Assembly (NCBI RefSeq): GCF_014873915.1
Contig: NZ_JADBEJ010000005.1
Location: 2,108,001-2,172,000, forward strand
From: Amycolatopsis roodepoortensis
Lineage (GTDB): Bacteria; Actinomycetota; Actinomycetes; Mycobacteriales; Pseudonocardiaceae
Length of the DNA stretch: 64,000 bases
Reading direction: 5' to 3'
Shown in pieces: positions 48,355-57,497 of the stretch. Below the pieces are notes generated by a model, which saw only the letters and a program-made list of their open reading frames with translations, searched no databases and was not told the origin of the DNA. Within the stretch, counting starts at the first letter, position 1; each line of letters starts with the position of its first letter. Made by a program: the position numbers and the translations under genes.

Positions 48355-49926
48355 ATGGAGCCGACGGCACGCGGTACGCAGCACGTGCATCCTGATGGCC
48401 GGGTGGAACTCGGCGAGGTCGAGTCCTTGAAGGACAGCCGCTTCTACAACGAAGAACTCGCCCCGGTCCCGGTCGAAAAGCGGACCTGGACCACTTACAC
48501 CTACTTCGCGCTGTGGATGGGCATGGCGCACAACATCCCGTCGTACGCGCTAGCGGCGTCGCTGATCGCGCTCGGGATGAACTGGGTACAGGCACTGCTC
48601 ACGATCACCATCGGCAACCTGATCGTGCTGATCCCGATGCTGCTCAACAGCCACGCCGGGACGAAGTACGGCATCCCGTTCCCGGTGTTCGCCCGCGCCT
48701 TCTTCGGGATGCGCGGCGCGAATCTGGCGGCGCTGCTGCGGGCGTTCATCGCGTGCGGTTGGTTCGGCATCCAGACCTGGGTCGGCGGCGAGGCGATCTA
48801 CATCATCGTCGGGCGGCTGGCCGGATCCGGCTGGAAGAACTCCACCGTCGTCCTCGGCCAGCACTGGACGCTGTGGCTGTCGTTCGGGGTGTTCTGGGTG
48901 ATCCAGATGCTCATCATCTGGCGCGGGATGGAGGCGGTCCGGAAGTTCGAGAACTGGACGGCGCCGCTGGTCTCGGTCGGCTTCCTGATCCTGCTGGGCT
49001 ACGTGCTGATCAAGGCGGGCGGCCTCGGCCCGATCCTGGCCGAGCCCGGGAAACTCGGCTGGGGGCCGGACTTCTGGAAGGTGTTCGCCCCGGCGCTGAT
49101 GGCGATGATCGCGTTCTGGTCGACGCTTTCGCTGAACATGCCGGACTTCACCCGCTTCGGCGGCAGCCAGGGCAAACAGATCCGCGGCCAGATCCTCGGC
49201 CTCCCGACCACGATGACGTTCATCGCGATCGTCGCCATCCTGACCACCTCGGGCGGCAGCGTCCTCTACGGCGAGCAGATCTGGGACCCGGCGAAACTGG
49301 CCGACCGGTTCGACTCCCCGGTCGTCGTGGTGGTCGCCCTGATCGCGCTGGTACTGGCGACGGTTTCGGCGAACCTGGCGGCGAACGTGGTCAGCCCGTC
49401 CTACGACTTCTCCAACGCGTTCCCGAAGAAGATCACCTTCGCCGTCGGCGGGCTGATCACCGGCGTCATCGGCATCCTCATCCAGCCGTGGCGGCTCTAC
49501 TCCGACCCGAACATCTACATCTTCGCGTGGCTCGGTTTCTACGGCGGCCTGCTCGGCGCCGTCGCCGGGGTGATGGTCGCCGGCTACTGGGTCGTCTACC
49601 GCACCAAGCTGCGGCTGCGGGATCTGTACACCGAACGCGGTATCTACTGGTTCAACGGCGGCTGGAACTGGCGCGCGCTGGTCGCGACGCTGGTCGGCGC
49701 CGTCCTCGCGGTCGGCGGCGCGTACGGCGGGCCGTTCCCCGCCGACGGGCTGATCCCGCTGTTGAAACCGCTCTACGACTACAACTGGGTCGTCGGCCTG
49801 GCGGGCGCTTTCGTCGTCTACCTGCTGCTGTCCCTGCCCGAACGCAAGCGCACCACCGAAACAGAGGAGGATGCAAGTGAGCGACGTGGTCCGAGCCGGA
49901 TTGATCCAGCAGCGGTGGACGGGTGA
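48355..49926 (+). CDS. NCS1 family nucleobase/hydantoin:cation symporter
   Basis: 523 aa with about 12 helices. It has the NCS1 N-terminal motif NEELAPVPVEKRTWTTYTYFALWMGMAHNIPSYALA and NMPDFTRFGGSQGKQIRGQ, very near the allantoin/uracil/hydantoin (PucI, Mhp1) branch. The start is uncertain: ATG 48355 has no clear ribosome site, and GTG 48391 is an alternative. The 3' end overlaps the next gene by 50 nt, so the last 17 residues are probably not constrained. The first gene of a four-gene operon; the substrate is likely a hydantoin, dihydropyrimidine or uracil-type compound. Confidence 0.92.
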   Translation: MEPTARGTQHVHPDGRVELGEVESLKDSRFYNEELAPVPVEKRTWTTYTYFALWMGMAHNIPSYALAASLIALGMNWVQALLTITIGNLIVLIPMLLNSHAGTKYGIPFPVFARAFFGMRGANLAALLRAFIACGWFGIQTWVGGEAIYIIVGRLAGSGWKNSTVVLGQHWTLWLSFGVFWVIQMLIIWRGMEAVRKFENWTAPLVSVGFLILLGYVLIKAGGLGPILAEPGKLGWGPDFWKVFAPALMAMIAFWSTLSLNMPDFTRFGGSQGKQIRGQILGLPTTMTFIAIVAILTTSGGSVLYGEQIWDPAKLADRFDSPVVVVVALIALVLATVSANLAANVVSPSYDFSNAFPKKITFAVGGLITGVIGILIQPWRLYSDPNIYIFAWLGFYGGLLGAVAGVMVAGYWVVYRTKLRLRDLYTERGIYWFNGGWNWRALVATLVGAVLAVGGAYGGPFPADGLIPLLKPLYDYNWVVGLAGAFVVYLLLSLPERKRTTETEEDASERRGPSRIDPAAVDG

Positions 49927-50719
49927 CAAGGAGTCCATGATCGCGAACGCGGTCGATGCCATCGGCAAGGCCGCTTCGCAGGGCGCGCAGGTGGTCTGCC
50001 TGCAGGAGTTGTTCTACGGCCCGTACTTCTGCCAGGTGCAGGACACCGACTACTACTCCTACACCGAAGGCATCCCCGATGGGCCGACGACCAAGCTCAT
50101 GCAGGAGGTCGCCGAACGCCACGGCGTCGTGCTGGTCGTCCCGATGTACGAGGTCGAGCAGCCCGGCGTGTACTACAACACCGCCGCGGTGATCGACGCC
50201 GACGGCACCTACCTCGGCAAGCACCGCAAGAACCACATCCCGCAGGTGAAGGGCTTCTGGGAGAAGTTCTACTTCCGGCCCGGGAACATGGGCTACCCGG
50301 TGTTCGACACCGCCGTCGGCCGTATCGGCGTCTACATCTGTTACGAGCGGCACTTCCCGGAGGGCTGGCGCGCGCTCGGCCTGGCGGGCGCGAAGATCGT
50401 GTTCAACCCGTCGGCGACCAGCCGGGGCCTTTCGGAATACCTGTGGCGGCTGGAGCAGCCCGCGGCCGCCGTCGCGAACGAGTACTACGTCGGCACGATC
50501 AACCGAGTCGGCGTGGAACCCTTGGGCGACAACGACTTCTACGGCCAGTCGTATTTCGCGGACCCACGCGGCCAGCTCGTCGGCGAAGCCGCGTCCGACA
50601 CCGAGGAGGAGATCGTCGTCCGCGACCTCGACATGGGCAAGCTCGCCGAGGTACGGGATCTGTGGGCCTTCTACCGGGACCGGCGTCCCGACAGCTACGG
50701 ACCTCTCGCGGAGGCGTGA
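49877..50719 (+). CDS. Nitrilase-superfamily N-carbamoyl amidohydrolase (beta-ureidopropionase-like)
   Basis: 280 aa from GTG 49877 with GGAGG 6 nt upstream; ATG 49871 is an alternative. The Glu-Lys-Cys triad of the superfamily is visible in VVCLQELFYGPYF, LGKHRKNHIPQV and VGRIGVYICYERHFPEGWR. Sequence style (FWEKFYFRPGNMGYPVFDT) matches beta-ureidopropionases and N-carbamoylputrescine amidases. Placed between a hydantoin/uracil permease and dihydropyrimidinase, it should hydrolyse the ring-opened N-carbamoyl product to beta-alanine or an amino acid, CO2 and ammonia. It overlaps both neighbours. Confidence 0.92.
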   Translation: MSDVVRAGLIQQRWTGDKESMIANAVDAIGKAASQGAQVVCLQELFYGPYFCQVQDTDYYSYTEGIPDGPTTKLMQEVAERHGVVLVVPMYEVEQPGVYYNTAAVIDADGTYLGKHRKNHIPQVKGFWEKFYFRPGNMGYPVFDTAVGRIGVYICYERHFPEGWRALGLAGAKIVFNPSATSRGLSEYLWRLEQPAAAVANEYYVGTINRVGVEPLGDNDFYGQSYFADPRGQLVGEAASDTEEEIVVRDLDMGKLAEVRDLWAFYRDRRPDSYGPLAEA

Positions 50720-52104
50720 TGACCACCCTCATCAGCGGCGGGCAGGTGCTGTCCACGATAGGCGCTTCGGCGGCGGACGTCCTCGTCGACGGCGAGACGA
50801 TCTCGGCCGTCGGCGCGCCCGGCACGCTCGGGCCCGCGGACTCGGTCATCGACGCCACCGGGAAGTACGTGCTGCCCGGCGGGATCGACGCGCACACTCA
50901 TATGGAGATGCCGTTCGGCGGGACGCATTCCGTCGACACCTTCGGCACCGGGACGACGGCCGCGGCGTGGGGCGGGACGACCACGATCATCGACTTCGCC
51001 GTCCAGGCGAAGGGCACGTCCCTGCTGTCCACTATGGACAAGTGGCACGAGAAGGCCGACGGGAACTGCGCCATCGACTACGGCTTCCACATGATCGTCT
51101 CCGACGTCAACGATTCGTCGTTGAAGGAGATGCAGGCCTGCGTCGACGGCGGAGTCGGCAGCTTCAAGATGTTCATGGCGTATCCGGGGGTATTCTACTC
51201 CACGGACGGCGAGATCCTGCTGGCCATGCAGAAGGCGCGCGAGATCGGCGCGACCATCATGATGCACGCGGAGAACGGCATCGCGATCGACCAGCTGGCC
51301 GCGCAGGCGTTCGCCGCCGGGAAGATCGACCCGGTGCAGCACGGCCTCACCCGGCCGCCGGAGCTGGAGGGCGAGGCGACCTCGCGCGCGATCCAGCTGG
51401 CCAAGGTGACCGGGGCGCCGCTGTACATCGTGCACCTTTCGGCGTCGCAGGCGCTGGCGGCGGTCGCGGAAGCACGGAACGAGGGGCAGAACGTCTTCGC
51501 GGAGACGTGTCCGCAGTATCTCTATCTGTCCATTGAGGACTTGGCGAAGCCCGATTTCGAAGGCTCGAAGTACGTCGCCTCTCCCCCGCTGCGCGAGAAG
51601 TCGCACCAGGCGGATCTGTGGCGGGGTCTGCGCACCAACGATCTCTCGGTGGTGTCGACGGATCACTGTCCGTTCTGTTTCAAGGACCAGAAGGAACTCG
51701 GCCGCGGCGACTTCCGCGCGATCCCCAACGGGATCCCCGGCGTCGAGCACCGGATGGACCTGCTGCACCAAGGGGTCGTGGCGGGCGAGCTCACCCTCGG
51801 CCGCTGGGTCGAGACCTGCTCGACCACCCCGGCGCGCATGTTCGGGCTGTACCCGCGCAAGGGCGTCATCGCGGCGGGTTCGGACGCGGACATCGTCGTC
51901 TACGACCCGGCGGCGAAGCAGACCTTGTCGGTCGAGACGCACCACATGAACGTCGACTACTCGGCCTACGAAGGAATGGAGATCACCGGCAGGGTCGAGA
52001 CGGTGCTCTCGCGCGGCCGCGTGGTCGTGTCGCCGTCCGGCTTCTCGGGCAGTACGACGCACGGGAAATTCCTCTCGCGCGATCTGAACCAGTACCTGAA
52101 CTGA
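50719..52104 (+). CDS. hydA: Dihydropyrimidinase / hydantoinase
   Basis: 461 aa from ATG 50719, sharing one base with the upstream stop (TGATG). Amidohydrolase-fold metal ligands are visible: GGIDAHTHMEMPFGG, the carboxylatable Lys in GVGSFKMFMAYPGVF, MMHAENG, YIVHLSASQAL and VVSTDHCPFCF. It opens 5,6-dihydrouracil or hydantoin rings to N-carbamoyl products, the second step of reductive pyrimidine breakdown. With the permease and amidohydrolase it forms an almost complete pathway; a dihydropyrimidine dehydrogenase and beta-alanine transaminase are absent from the window. Confidence 0.95.
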   Translation: MTTLISGGQVLSTIGASAADVLVDGETISAVGAPGTLGPADSVIDATGKYVLPGGIDAHTHMEMPFGGTHSVDTFGTGTTAAAWGGTTTIIDFAVQAKGTSLLSTMDKWHEKADGNCAIDYGFHMIVSDVNDSSLKEMQACVDGGVGSFKMFMAYPGVFYSTDGEILLAMQKAREIGATIMMHAENGIAIDQLAAQAFAAGKIDPVQHGLTRPPELEGEATSRAIQLAKVTGAPLYIVHLSASQALAAVAEARNEGQNVFAETCPQYLYLSIEDLAKPDFEGSKYVASPPLREKSHQADLWRGLRTNDLSVVSTDHCPFCFKDQKELGRGDFRAIPNGIPGVEHRMDLLHQGVVAGELTLGRWVETCSTTPARMFGLYPRKGVIAAGSDADIVVYDPAAKQTLSVETHHMNVDYSAYEGMEITGRVETVLSRGRVVVSPSGFSGSTTHGKFLSRDLNQYLN

Positions 52105-52108
52105 GGCG

Positions 52109-53104
52109 GTGGCCGTGGACTTCGGAATTGTTCTCCAGACCGATCCGCCCGCACGCGACCTGGTGCGGCTGATGAAGGCCGCCGAGGGCCAGGGTTTCCG
52201 CTACGGCTGGACGTTCGACTCGTGCGTGCTGTGGCAGGAACCGTTCGTCATCTACTCGCAGATCCTGGCGGCGACGTCGTCGATGATCGTGGGGCCGATG
52301 GTGACCAGCCCGGCCACCCGGGACTGGTCGGTGATGGCGTCGACCTTCGCCACGCTCAACGACATGTACGGCAACCGGACGGTCTGCGGGATCGGCCGCG
52401 GCGACTCGGCGCACCGGGTGGTCGGTATGCCACCGTCCACTTTGGCCACCGTGCGCGACTGCATGCACGTGGTCAAGGAACTGGCCGAAGGGCGTGAAGT
52501 CCTGTTGCGGGACAAGCCGGTGCAGATCCCGTGGATCCGCAACGGCAGGCTCGAGATGTGGATGGCGGGATACGGGCCGAAGGCACTGAAGACGGTCGGC
52601 GAGCACGCCGATGGCTTCATCCTGCAGTGCGCGGATCCCGCGATCGCCCGGTGGACCATCGGCTCGGTCCGCGAGGCCGCGCGTGCGGCGGGGCGGGATC
52701 CGGCCGGGATCACGATCTGTCTCGCGGCCCCGGCGTACGTCGGCGACGATCTGGCGCATCAGCGGGAGCAGTTGCGCTGGTTCGGCGGGATGGTCGGCAA
52801 CCACGTCGCGGATCTCGTGGCGCGGTACGGCGATTCGGGGCCGGTGCCGCGCGAGCTGACCGACTACATCCGTGAGCGGCAGGGCTACGACTACTCGCAC
52901 CACGGGCGGGCGGGCAATCCGTCGACCGATTTCGTCCCGGACGAGATCGTGGACCGGTTCTGCCTGCTCGGGCCGTCTTCGGCGCACGTCGAACGACTGG
53001 AGGAGCTGGCTTCGCTCGGTGTCGACCAGTTCTCGCTGTACCTGATGCACGACCAGCGCGAGGAAACCCTGAAGCGCTACGGCTCGGAGGTCATCAACCG
53101 CTGA
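52109..53104 (+). CDS. F420-type LLM-class flavin-dependent oxidoreductase (TIGR03842 type)
   Basis: 331 aa from GTG 52109 (MAVDFGIVLQTDPPA), 4 nt after the hydA stop. A luciferase-like TIM barrel is indicated by GFRYGWTFDSCVLWQEPFVIY, MVTSPATRDWSVMASTFATLNDMYGNRTVCGIGRGDSA in segments, and MWMAGYGPKALKTVGEHADGFILQ. This subgroup is assigned to F420-dependent enzymes and co-occurs with hydantoinase genes. Because the operon lacks a classical dihydropyrimidine dehydrogenase, it may carry out the ring reduction or an oxidation of the substrate. That role is inference. Confidence 0.9.
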   Translation: MAVDFGIVLQTDPPARDLVRLMKAAEGQGFRYGWTFDSCVLWQEPFVIYSQILAATSSMIVGPMVTSPATRDWSVMASTFATLNDMYGNRTVCGIGRGDSAHRVVGMPPSTLATVRDCMHVVKELAEGREVLLRDKPVQIPWIRNGRLEMWMAGYGPKALKTVGEHADGFILQCADPAIARWTIGSVREAARAAGRDPAGITICLAAPAYVGDDLAHQREQLRWFGGMVGNHVADLVARYGDSGPVPRELTDYIRERQGYDYSHHGRAGNPSTDFVPDEIVDRFCLLGPSSAHVERLEELASLGVDQFSLYLMHDQREETLKRYGSEVINR

Positions 53105-53108
53105 CAGG

Positions 53109-53154
53109 CTCGTGAGTGGTAAGGACGGTTCTAACCGTCCTTACCACTCACGAG
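53109..53154. repeat. Hairpin repeat, GTGAGTGGTAAGGACGGTT family
   Basis: Perfect 22-bp arms (53109-53130 and 53133-53154) with spacer CT, 5 nt after the LLM stop and 4 nt before the stop of the convergent monooxygenase gene. Probably a bidirectional terminator. Confidence 0.93.
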
Positions 53155-53157
53155 ACG

Positions 53158-54645
53158 TCACGCGAACCAGGTGGCGAGGGACTCCCGCAGGCCGTCGGCG
53201 TCGTCTCCCGCCCAGGCGACGTAGCCGTCCGGGCGGATCAGGAGGGCGTCGGCGGGCCGGTCCTCGGCCTTCGCGATTTGGACGTCCACGCGTCCTTCGG
53301 CGAGTTCGCGGAGTTCCGGCCGCCCGGCGAGGTCGAGCAGCACCGGCCGCGCCGGCCGCAGCAACTCGGCGACACTGGTCGCGCCCTCGTCCGTCTCCAG
53401 CGCGAGATCCGGGACGAACGTGCCGGCGAGCGCGTGCCCGGAACCCGGCATCGGGTAGCGCGTGTCGGTCCCCGCCACGTGGGAGGCCAGGCGTCGCGCG
53501 GCCGACTCGTCGTCCAGCAGTTCCTGGAAAACCGCGCGGAGCGCTTCGGCGGCTTCGTCGTGCCCGCGCCGCAACGCGACCTGCGCCCGGGACTGCAGGA
53601 GCGCCCGCGCACCGGCGGCGTGCCGTTCCGCGTGGTAGGTGTCCAGCAGCCCTTCCGGCGCCCGTCCCTGGATCTCGGCGGCCAGCTTCCACGCCAGGTT
53701 GACCGAGTCGGACATGCCGACGTTGATCGCCGTGCCGGTGGACGGCAGCAGGTGAGCAGCGTCGCCCGCCAGCAGGATCCGGCCCTCGCGGTAGCGCTCC
53801 GCCTGGCGGGCGGAGAACTGGTAGCGCGAGAGCCGGACCGGGTCGCCCAGCGGGACGTCGCCGCCGAGCACGCGGCGGATGCTGTCCCCGAGCTCGGTCA
53901 GCGTCATCGGCACGTCGTCGTCGACCTCGCCGGGGTCGTCCTCCGTGGTCTGGATGAACAGGATCCCCGGCGTCAGCGAGCCGAGCGCGAACACGCCGGA
54001 GTCGGTGCGCGTGAAGCCCGCCTTGATCAGGCCGAGTTCCGGCGTCTCGATGTCGCCGTTGTCGTGGACGGTCAGCCCGTCGGGGATCTTGACCTGCCCG
54101 ATCCGGTTCACCTCGGGATAGGTGGTGCCGGGGAAACCGATCCCCGCCATCGACCGGACGGGGCTGCGTCCGCCGTCGCAGCCCACCAGGTACGGGGCGG
54201 TGACCTCGTACGTCCCCTCGGGACCGCGTACCTCGGCGGTCACCGAGTCGTCGTCTTGGCGCAGCCCGACGACTTCGTGCCCGCGACGCACTTCCGCGCC
54301 GAGCTCGATGGCGTGCTCCTCCAGCAGCCGCTCCAGCGACTGCTGACGTACCGAAAGCGCCTTCAGCGGCGGCTCCTCGAACCGGGTGAGGTCCACGTGC
54401 ACCCCACCGAACGGGAAACGATGCGGCGGGACGGGGTCGGTGACGAGGCCCCGCACCTTCTCCAGCAGGCCGCGATAACGCAGCAGGTCCAGGATCTGCC
54501 CGCTGAGGCCATGGGCCTTCGGAGTCTTCCCCTGTTCCGGCCGCCGTTCCAGGATCAGCGGGCGCGCACCGGCCAGCCGCAGCTCGGCGGCCAGCATCAG
54601 ACCGGTCGGGCCGGCACCCACGATGATCACGTCGACGTCCGTCAA
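53158..54645 (-). CDS. Class A FAD-dependent aromatic monooxygenase (PHBH/Rox-like)
   Basis: 495 aa. The FAD-binding GAGPTGLMLAAEL is at residues 10-22, the DG motif in LVGCDGGRSPVRS and the second FAD motif in ILLAGDAAHLLPSTGTAINVGMSD. A C-terminal thioredoxin-like domain follows (about 395-495), as in rifampicin monooxygenase and polyketide hydroxylases. It would hydroxylate an aromatic or polyketide substrate with NAD(P)H and O2. It stands alone, divergent from a secreted peptidase. A substrate cannot be named; antibiotic inactivation is one option. Confidence 0.92.
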   Translation of the reverse strand: MTDVDVIIVGAGPTGLMLAAELRLAGARPLILERRPEQGKTPKAHGLSGQILDLLRYRGLLEKVRGLVTDPVPPHRFPFGGVHVDLTRFEEPPLKALSVRQQSLERLLEEHAIELGAEVRRGHEVVGLRQDDDSVTAEVRGPEGTYEVTAPYLVGCDGGRSPVRSMAGIGFPGTTYPEVNRIGQVKIPDGLTVHDNGDIETPELGLIKAGFTRTDSGVFALGSLTPGILFIQTTEDDPGEVDDDVPMTLTELGDSIRRVLGGDVPLGDPVRLSRYQFSARQAERYREGRILLAGDAAHLLPSTGTAINVGMSDSVNLAWKLAAEIQGRAPEGLLDTYHAERHAAGARALLQSRAQVALRRGHDEAAEALRAVFQELLDDESAARRLASHVAGTDTRYPMPGSGHALAGTFVPDLALETDEGATSVAELLRPARPVLLDLAGRPELRELAEGRVDVQIAKAEDRPADALLIRPDGYVAWAGDDADGLRESLATWFA

Positions 54646-54819
54646 ATCTTCACTCCTGTTCGGCCTGTTCTCGCTACGGCCGAGGATTCTGCGGTACCAC
54701 CGGGGTCTTGCCGCAAGCCCCCCGGTGCGCTATATGTTGAACATGGAGGGGTACGCCCCACCATTTTTCCGGGTACGAGCACCAGGGATCGCCCGCCCGC
54801 GAGGCGGGACGCTGGGCCG

Positions 54820-56283
54820 GTGACCAGAATCCGTATCGCCACTGCGCTCACTCTCACCGCACTCGCCGCCGTCACGATCACGCCCGCGGTTTCTGCCGCG
54901 CCGAAGGGTCTCGCCTGGGGTCCCTGCCCGTCCGGATCGCCACCGGGGTACGACTGCGCCGAGATCGAGGTCCCGCTGTCCTATCAGGACCCGGGCGGCC
55001 CACGGATCACCCTCGCGCTCGGCCGCCTCCCCGCGACGGACCAGAAGCACAAACGCGGCACCCTCTTCACCAACCCCGGCGGCCCAGGGAACAGCGGCCG
55101 CTTCAGCAGGTTCCAGACCCCGTCCCTGCACCGGCAATTCGACATCGTCGGCTTCGACCCGCGCGGTATCGGCGCCAGCACGCCGGTGCGCTGCTTCACC
55201 AGCGACGCCGAAACCGAGCCGCTCAAACGAATCCTGGGGAACTTCCCGATCACCGCCGAGCAGGAGACCCGGCATTTCGCCGACGCCCGCGAGGTCACCG
55301 CGTCCTGCGGCCGCAACGCCGGGCCGCTACTCGGCCACCTGTCGACCGCGAACGTCGCCAGGGACCTCGACAGGATGCGCGAAGCCGTCGGTGAGCACCG
55401 TCTGCGCTATTACGGGCTCTCGTACGGCACCTATGTCGGCGAGGTGTACGCCAACCTCTTCCCGCATCGCGTCGGCGCCTTGGCGCTGGACGCGGTCAAC
55501 GATCCGATCGCCTGGTCCACCGGGCACCGTCCGGAGGACGCGAACGTCCCGTTCAGCATCAGGCTCGGCGGGTTCCGGGACGCGGACCGCGCACTCCAGG
55601 CGTTCCTCGACGCGTGCGCGGCCGACCCCCGGTGCGCGTTCCGCGAGCCGGGGAAGGACTTACGGGCCAAGTACGACGCGCTCCTCGACCGGCTGGAAGC
55701 GTCGCCGGGGCCGGTCACCTATCAGGACGTCATCCGGCGTACCCACCACGCGCTGACCGACGAGGCCAATTCGCCCGCGCTTGCGCAATTCCTTCAGTCC
55801 GTGGCGAATCCTGTCGCGGCGAAGGACATCGCGACGCCTTTCGATTCCGCGATGGGCGGCGGCGGGACGATCTGCGCCGACACCGCGAACCCGCGTGATC
55901 CGGCCGCCTGGCCCCGTGCCGCCCGCGCGGCCGACCGGGAAGGCCGCGGTTTCGGTTCCTACGACGCGTATCTCTCCTTGCCGTGCGCCTTCTGGCCCGC
56001 CTCCGATCCGGCGCGGTACACGGGACCGTGGAACCGGCCGACCGCGCCGATCCTGTTGCTGGCCAACGGCAAGGGCGACCCGGAAACCCCGTACGCCGGG
56101 GCGAAGCGGGCCGAACGCATCCTCGGCAACGCGCGGCTACTGACGCTGGACGCCTGGGGGCACGGCGCGTTGAACCGCAGCGCCTGTGTCGACGCGACTG
56201 TCGACGCCTATCTGTCTCACGGACGCCTTCCGGCGCGCGGCACCGTGTGCACCCCGGATCACGCGCCGTTCGACGCCAGGTAG
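54820..56283 (+). CDS. Secreted alpha/beta hydrolase, tripeptidyl aminopeptidase (TAP) type
   Basis: 487 aa from GTG 54820. Signal peptide VTRIRIATALTLTALAAVTI with cleavage near VSAA (about 28). The alpha/beta fold includes GTLFTNPGGPGNSG (oxyanion region), the nucleophile elbow YYGLSYGTYVGEV, and a C-terminal TAP-like domain with ILLLANGKGDPETPY (Asp) and DAWGHGALNRSACV (His). Cys residues suggest disulfides. These Streptomyces-type exopeptidases release N-terminal peptides outside the cell. The last 25 nt overlap the convergent monooxygenase gene. Confidence 0.93.
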   Translation: MTRIRIATALTLTALAAVTITPAVSAAPKGLAWGPCPSGSPPGYDCAEIEVPLSYQDPGGPRITLALGRLPATDQKHKRGTLFTNPGGPGNSGRFSRFQTPSLHRQFDIVGFDPRGIGASTPVRCFTSDAETEPLKRILGNFPITAEQETRHFADAREVTASCGRNAGPLLGHLSTANVARDLDRMREAVGEHRLRYYGLSYGTYVGEVYANLFPHRVGALALDAVNDPIAWSTGHRPEDANVPFSIRLGGFRDADRALQAFLDACAADPRCAFREPGKDLRAKYDALLDRLEASPGPVTYQDVIRRTHHALTDEANSPALAQFLQSVANPVAAKDIATPFDSAMGGGGTICADTANPRDPAAWPRAARAADREGRGFGSYDAYLSLPCAFWPASDPARYTGPWNRPTAPILLLANGKGDPETPYAGAKRAERILGNARLLTLDAWGHGALNRSACVDATVDAYLSHGRLPARGTVCTPDHAPFDAR

Positions 56284-57488
56284 GCCCGTGCGGTGTCCGC
56301 GTCGGTGAGCCAACCGGCGTAGTCGACGGGATCGGCGAAGATGTTCGCGAACCGGCGCGCCACCTCGGGCGCCGTCTGCGCGGCTTCCAGGGTGGCCAGC
56401 ACGTGATCCGGCGGCGGTCCGAGCAGATCGTTGCTCAGCCGGGTCGCGTGCTGTGCCTTTTCCCAGTATTCGGCGAAGGTGCCGCGCAGGAACGCTTCGT
56501 CGAACGGACGGTCGCCGTGGCCGAGGATGCGCCGTTCGTAGACCGCGGCCGCGTGCGCCGCCATGTTCGCGCCCTGTCCGGCGATCGGGTCGTTCGTCAC
56601 CGCGGCGTCGCCCATCGCGAGGACCTTCGCTCCCGACGACAGCGTCCCGACCGGGTCGCGCACGATCGGCAGGACCCGGCCGCGCAGGACGTCCAGCGGC
56701 CCGCTGGGGACGGCGCCGGCGAGTGACTCCTCGACCCACGGGAACTGCTTGCGCAGCAACGTCATCGCGATCTCGAAGTGCTCGTCGACGCCGGTGACGC
56801 CGTCCCAGACGTCCATCGGGCCGCCGGGTACGCCGAAGAACCCGAGACCGAAGACGGGGCCGCGCACGGACTGGATCGGCAACCCGAACAGCTCACCGGC
56901 CTGGGAGAGCCCGAACGTCAGGCCCGGATACACCGGAAGCGGTTCGTCCCGGCCGGAGACGAGGTACAGGATCCCGATGGTGCGCTGCGGCTCACGATGC
57001 GGGGAACGCGCGTCGTCACGGGAGAAGAGAGCGTCGAACTGCGGTCCCCGCCCGGCCGCGACGAGCACGAGATCGAACTCGCGGGCGTACTCGTCCAGCC
57101 CGTCCGGGGTCACCTTCCCGATCTGCACTTCGCCGCCGCGGTCGGCGAAGGCGGTCAGCCAGGCGGACACCTTGACCCGTTGATCGACCGACTGCGCGGG
57201 CTGGTCGAACCGGGCCTGCCACGAGACGGCGGGCTCCGGGGAGTCCCCGGCGAGCCCGAACGACGCGCCGAGGATCTCCGGGGCCTGCCCGTCCCAGAAG
57301 TTGATGCCCAGCGCGCGTTCCCTGGTCAGCGCGGGATGGAACACGCACTGGTTCGAGATGAGCCTGCCGCCCCGGATCGTTTCCGCGTCGCGATCGGTGA
57401 CCACGGTGACGGCGTATCCGTGCCGCTGCAGGCCCAAGGCCAGGACCAGTCCGGCTTGTCCGGCCCCGACCACCACGATCCGGCGCAT
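56259..57488 (-). CDS. Styrene/indole monooxygenase StyA-like flavoprotein
   Basis: 409 aa. The N-terminal Rossmann motif is RRIVVVGAGQAGLVLALGL (2-20), and the C-terminal FAD motif is VLAMGDAAVTNDPIAGQGANMAAHAAAVYE. The overall length and lack of a classical NADPH-binding DG motif fit two-component StyA-type group E monooxygenases, which use FADH2 from a separate reductase (StyB). No reductase gene is next to it; the siderophore-interacting flavoprotein two genes upstream is the only flavin reductase-like candidate. Last gene of a probable five-gene operon. Confidence 0.88.
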   Translation of the reverse strand: MRRIVVVGAGQAGLVLALGLQRHGYAVTVVTDRDAETIRGGRLISNQCVFHPALTRERALGINFWDGQAPEILGASFGLAGDSPEPAVSWQARFDQPAQSVDQRVKVSAWLTAFADRGGEVQIGKVTPDGLDEYAREFDLVLVAAGRGPQFDALFSRDDARSPHREPQRTIGILYLVSGRDEPLPVYPGLTFGLSQAGELFGLPIQSVRGPVFGLGFFGVPGGPMDVWDGVTGVDEHFEIAMTLLRKQFPWVEESLAGAVPSGPLDVLRGRVLPIVRDPVGTLSSGAKVLAMGDAAVTNDPIAGQGANMAAHAAAVYERRILGHGDRPFDEAFLRGTFAEYWEKAQHATRLSNDLLGPPPDHVLATLEAAQTAPEVARRFANIFADPVDYAGWLTDADTARAYLASNGA

Positions 57489-57497
57489 GGCTCCCCC

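Noticed and set aside
53116..54819. Upstream extension of the TAP-type peptidase frame across the monooxygenase gene
   Set aside because: It is antisense to a complete FAD monooxygenase, while the true signal peptide begins at GTG 54820.
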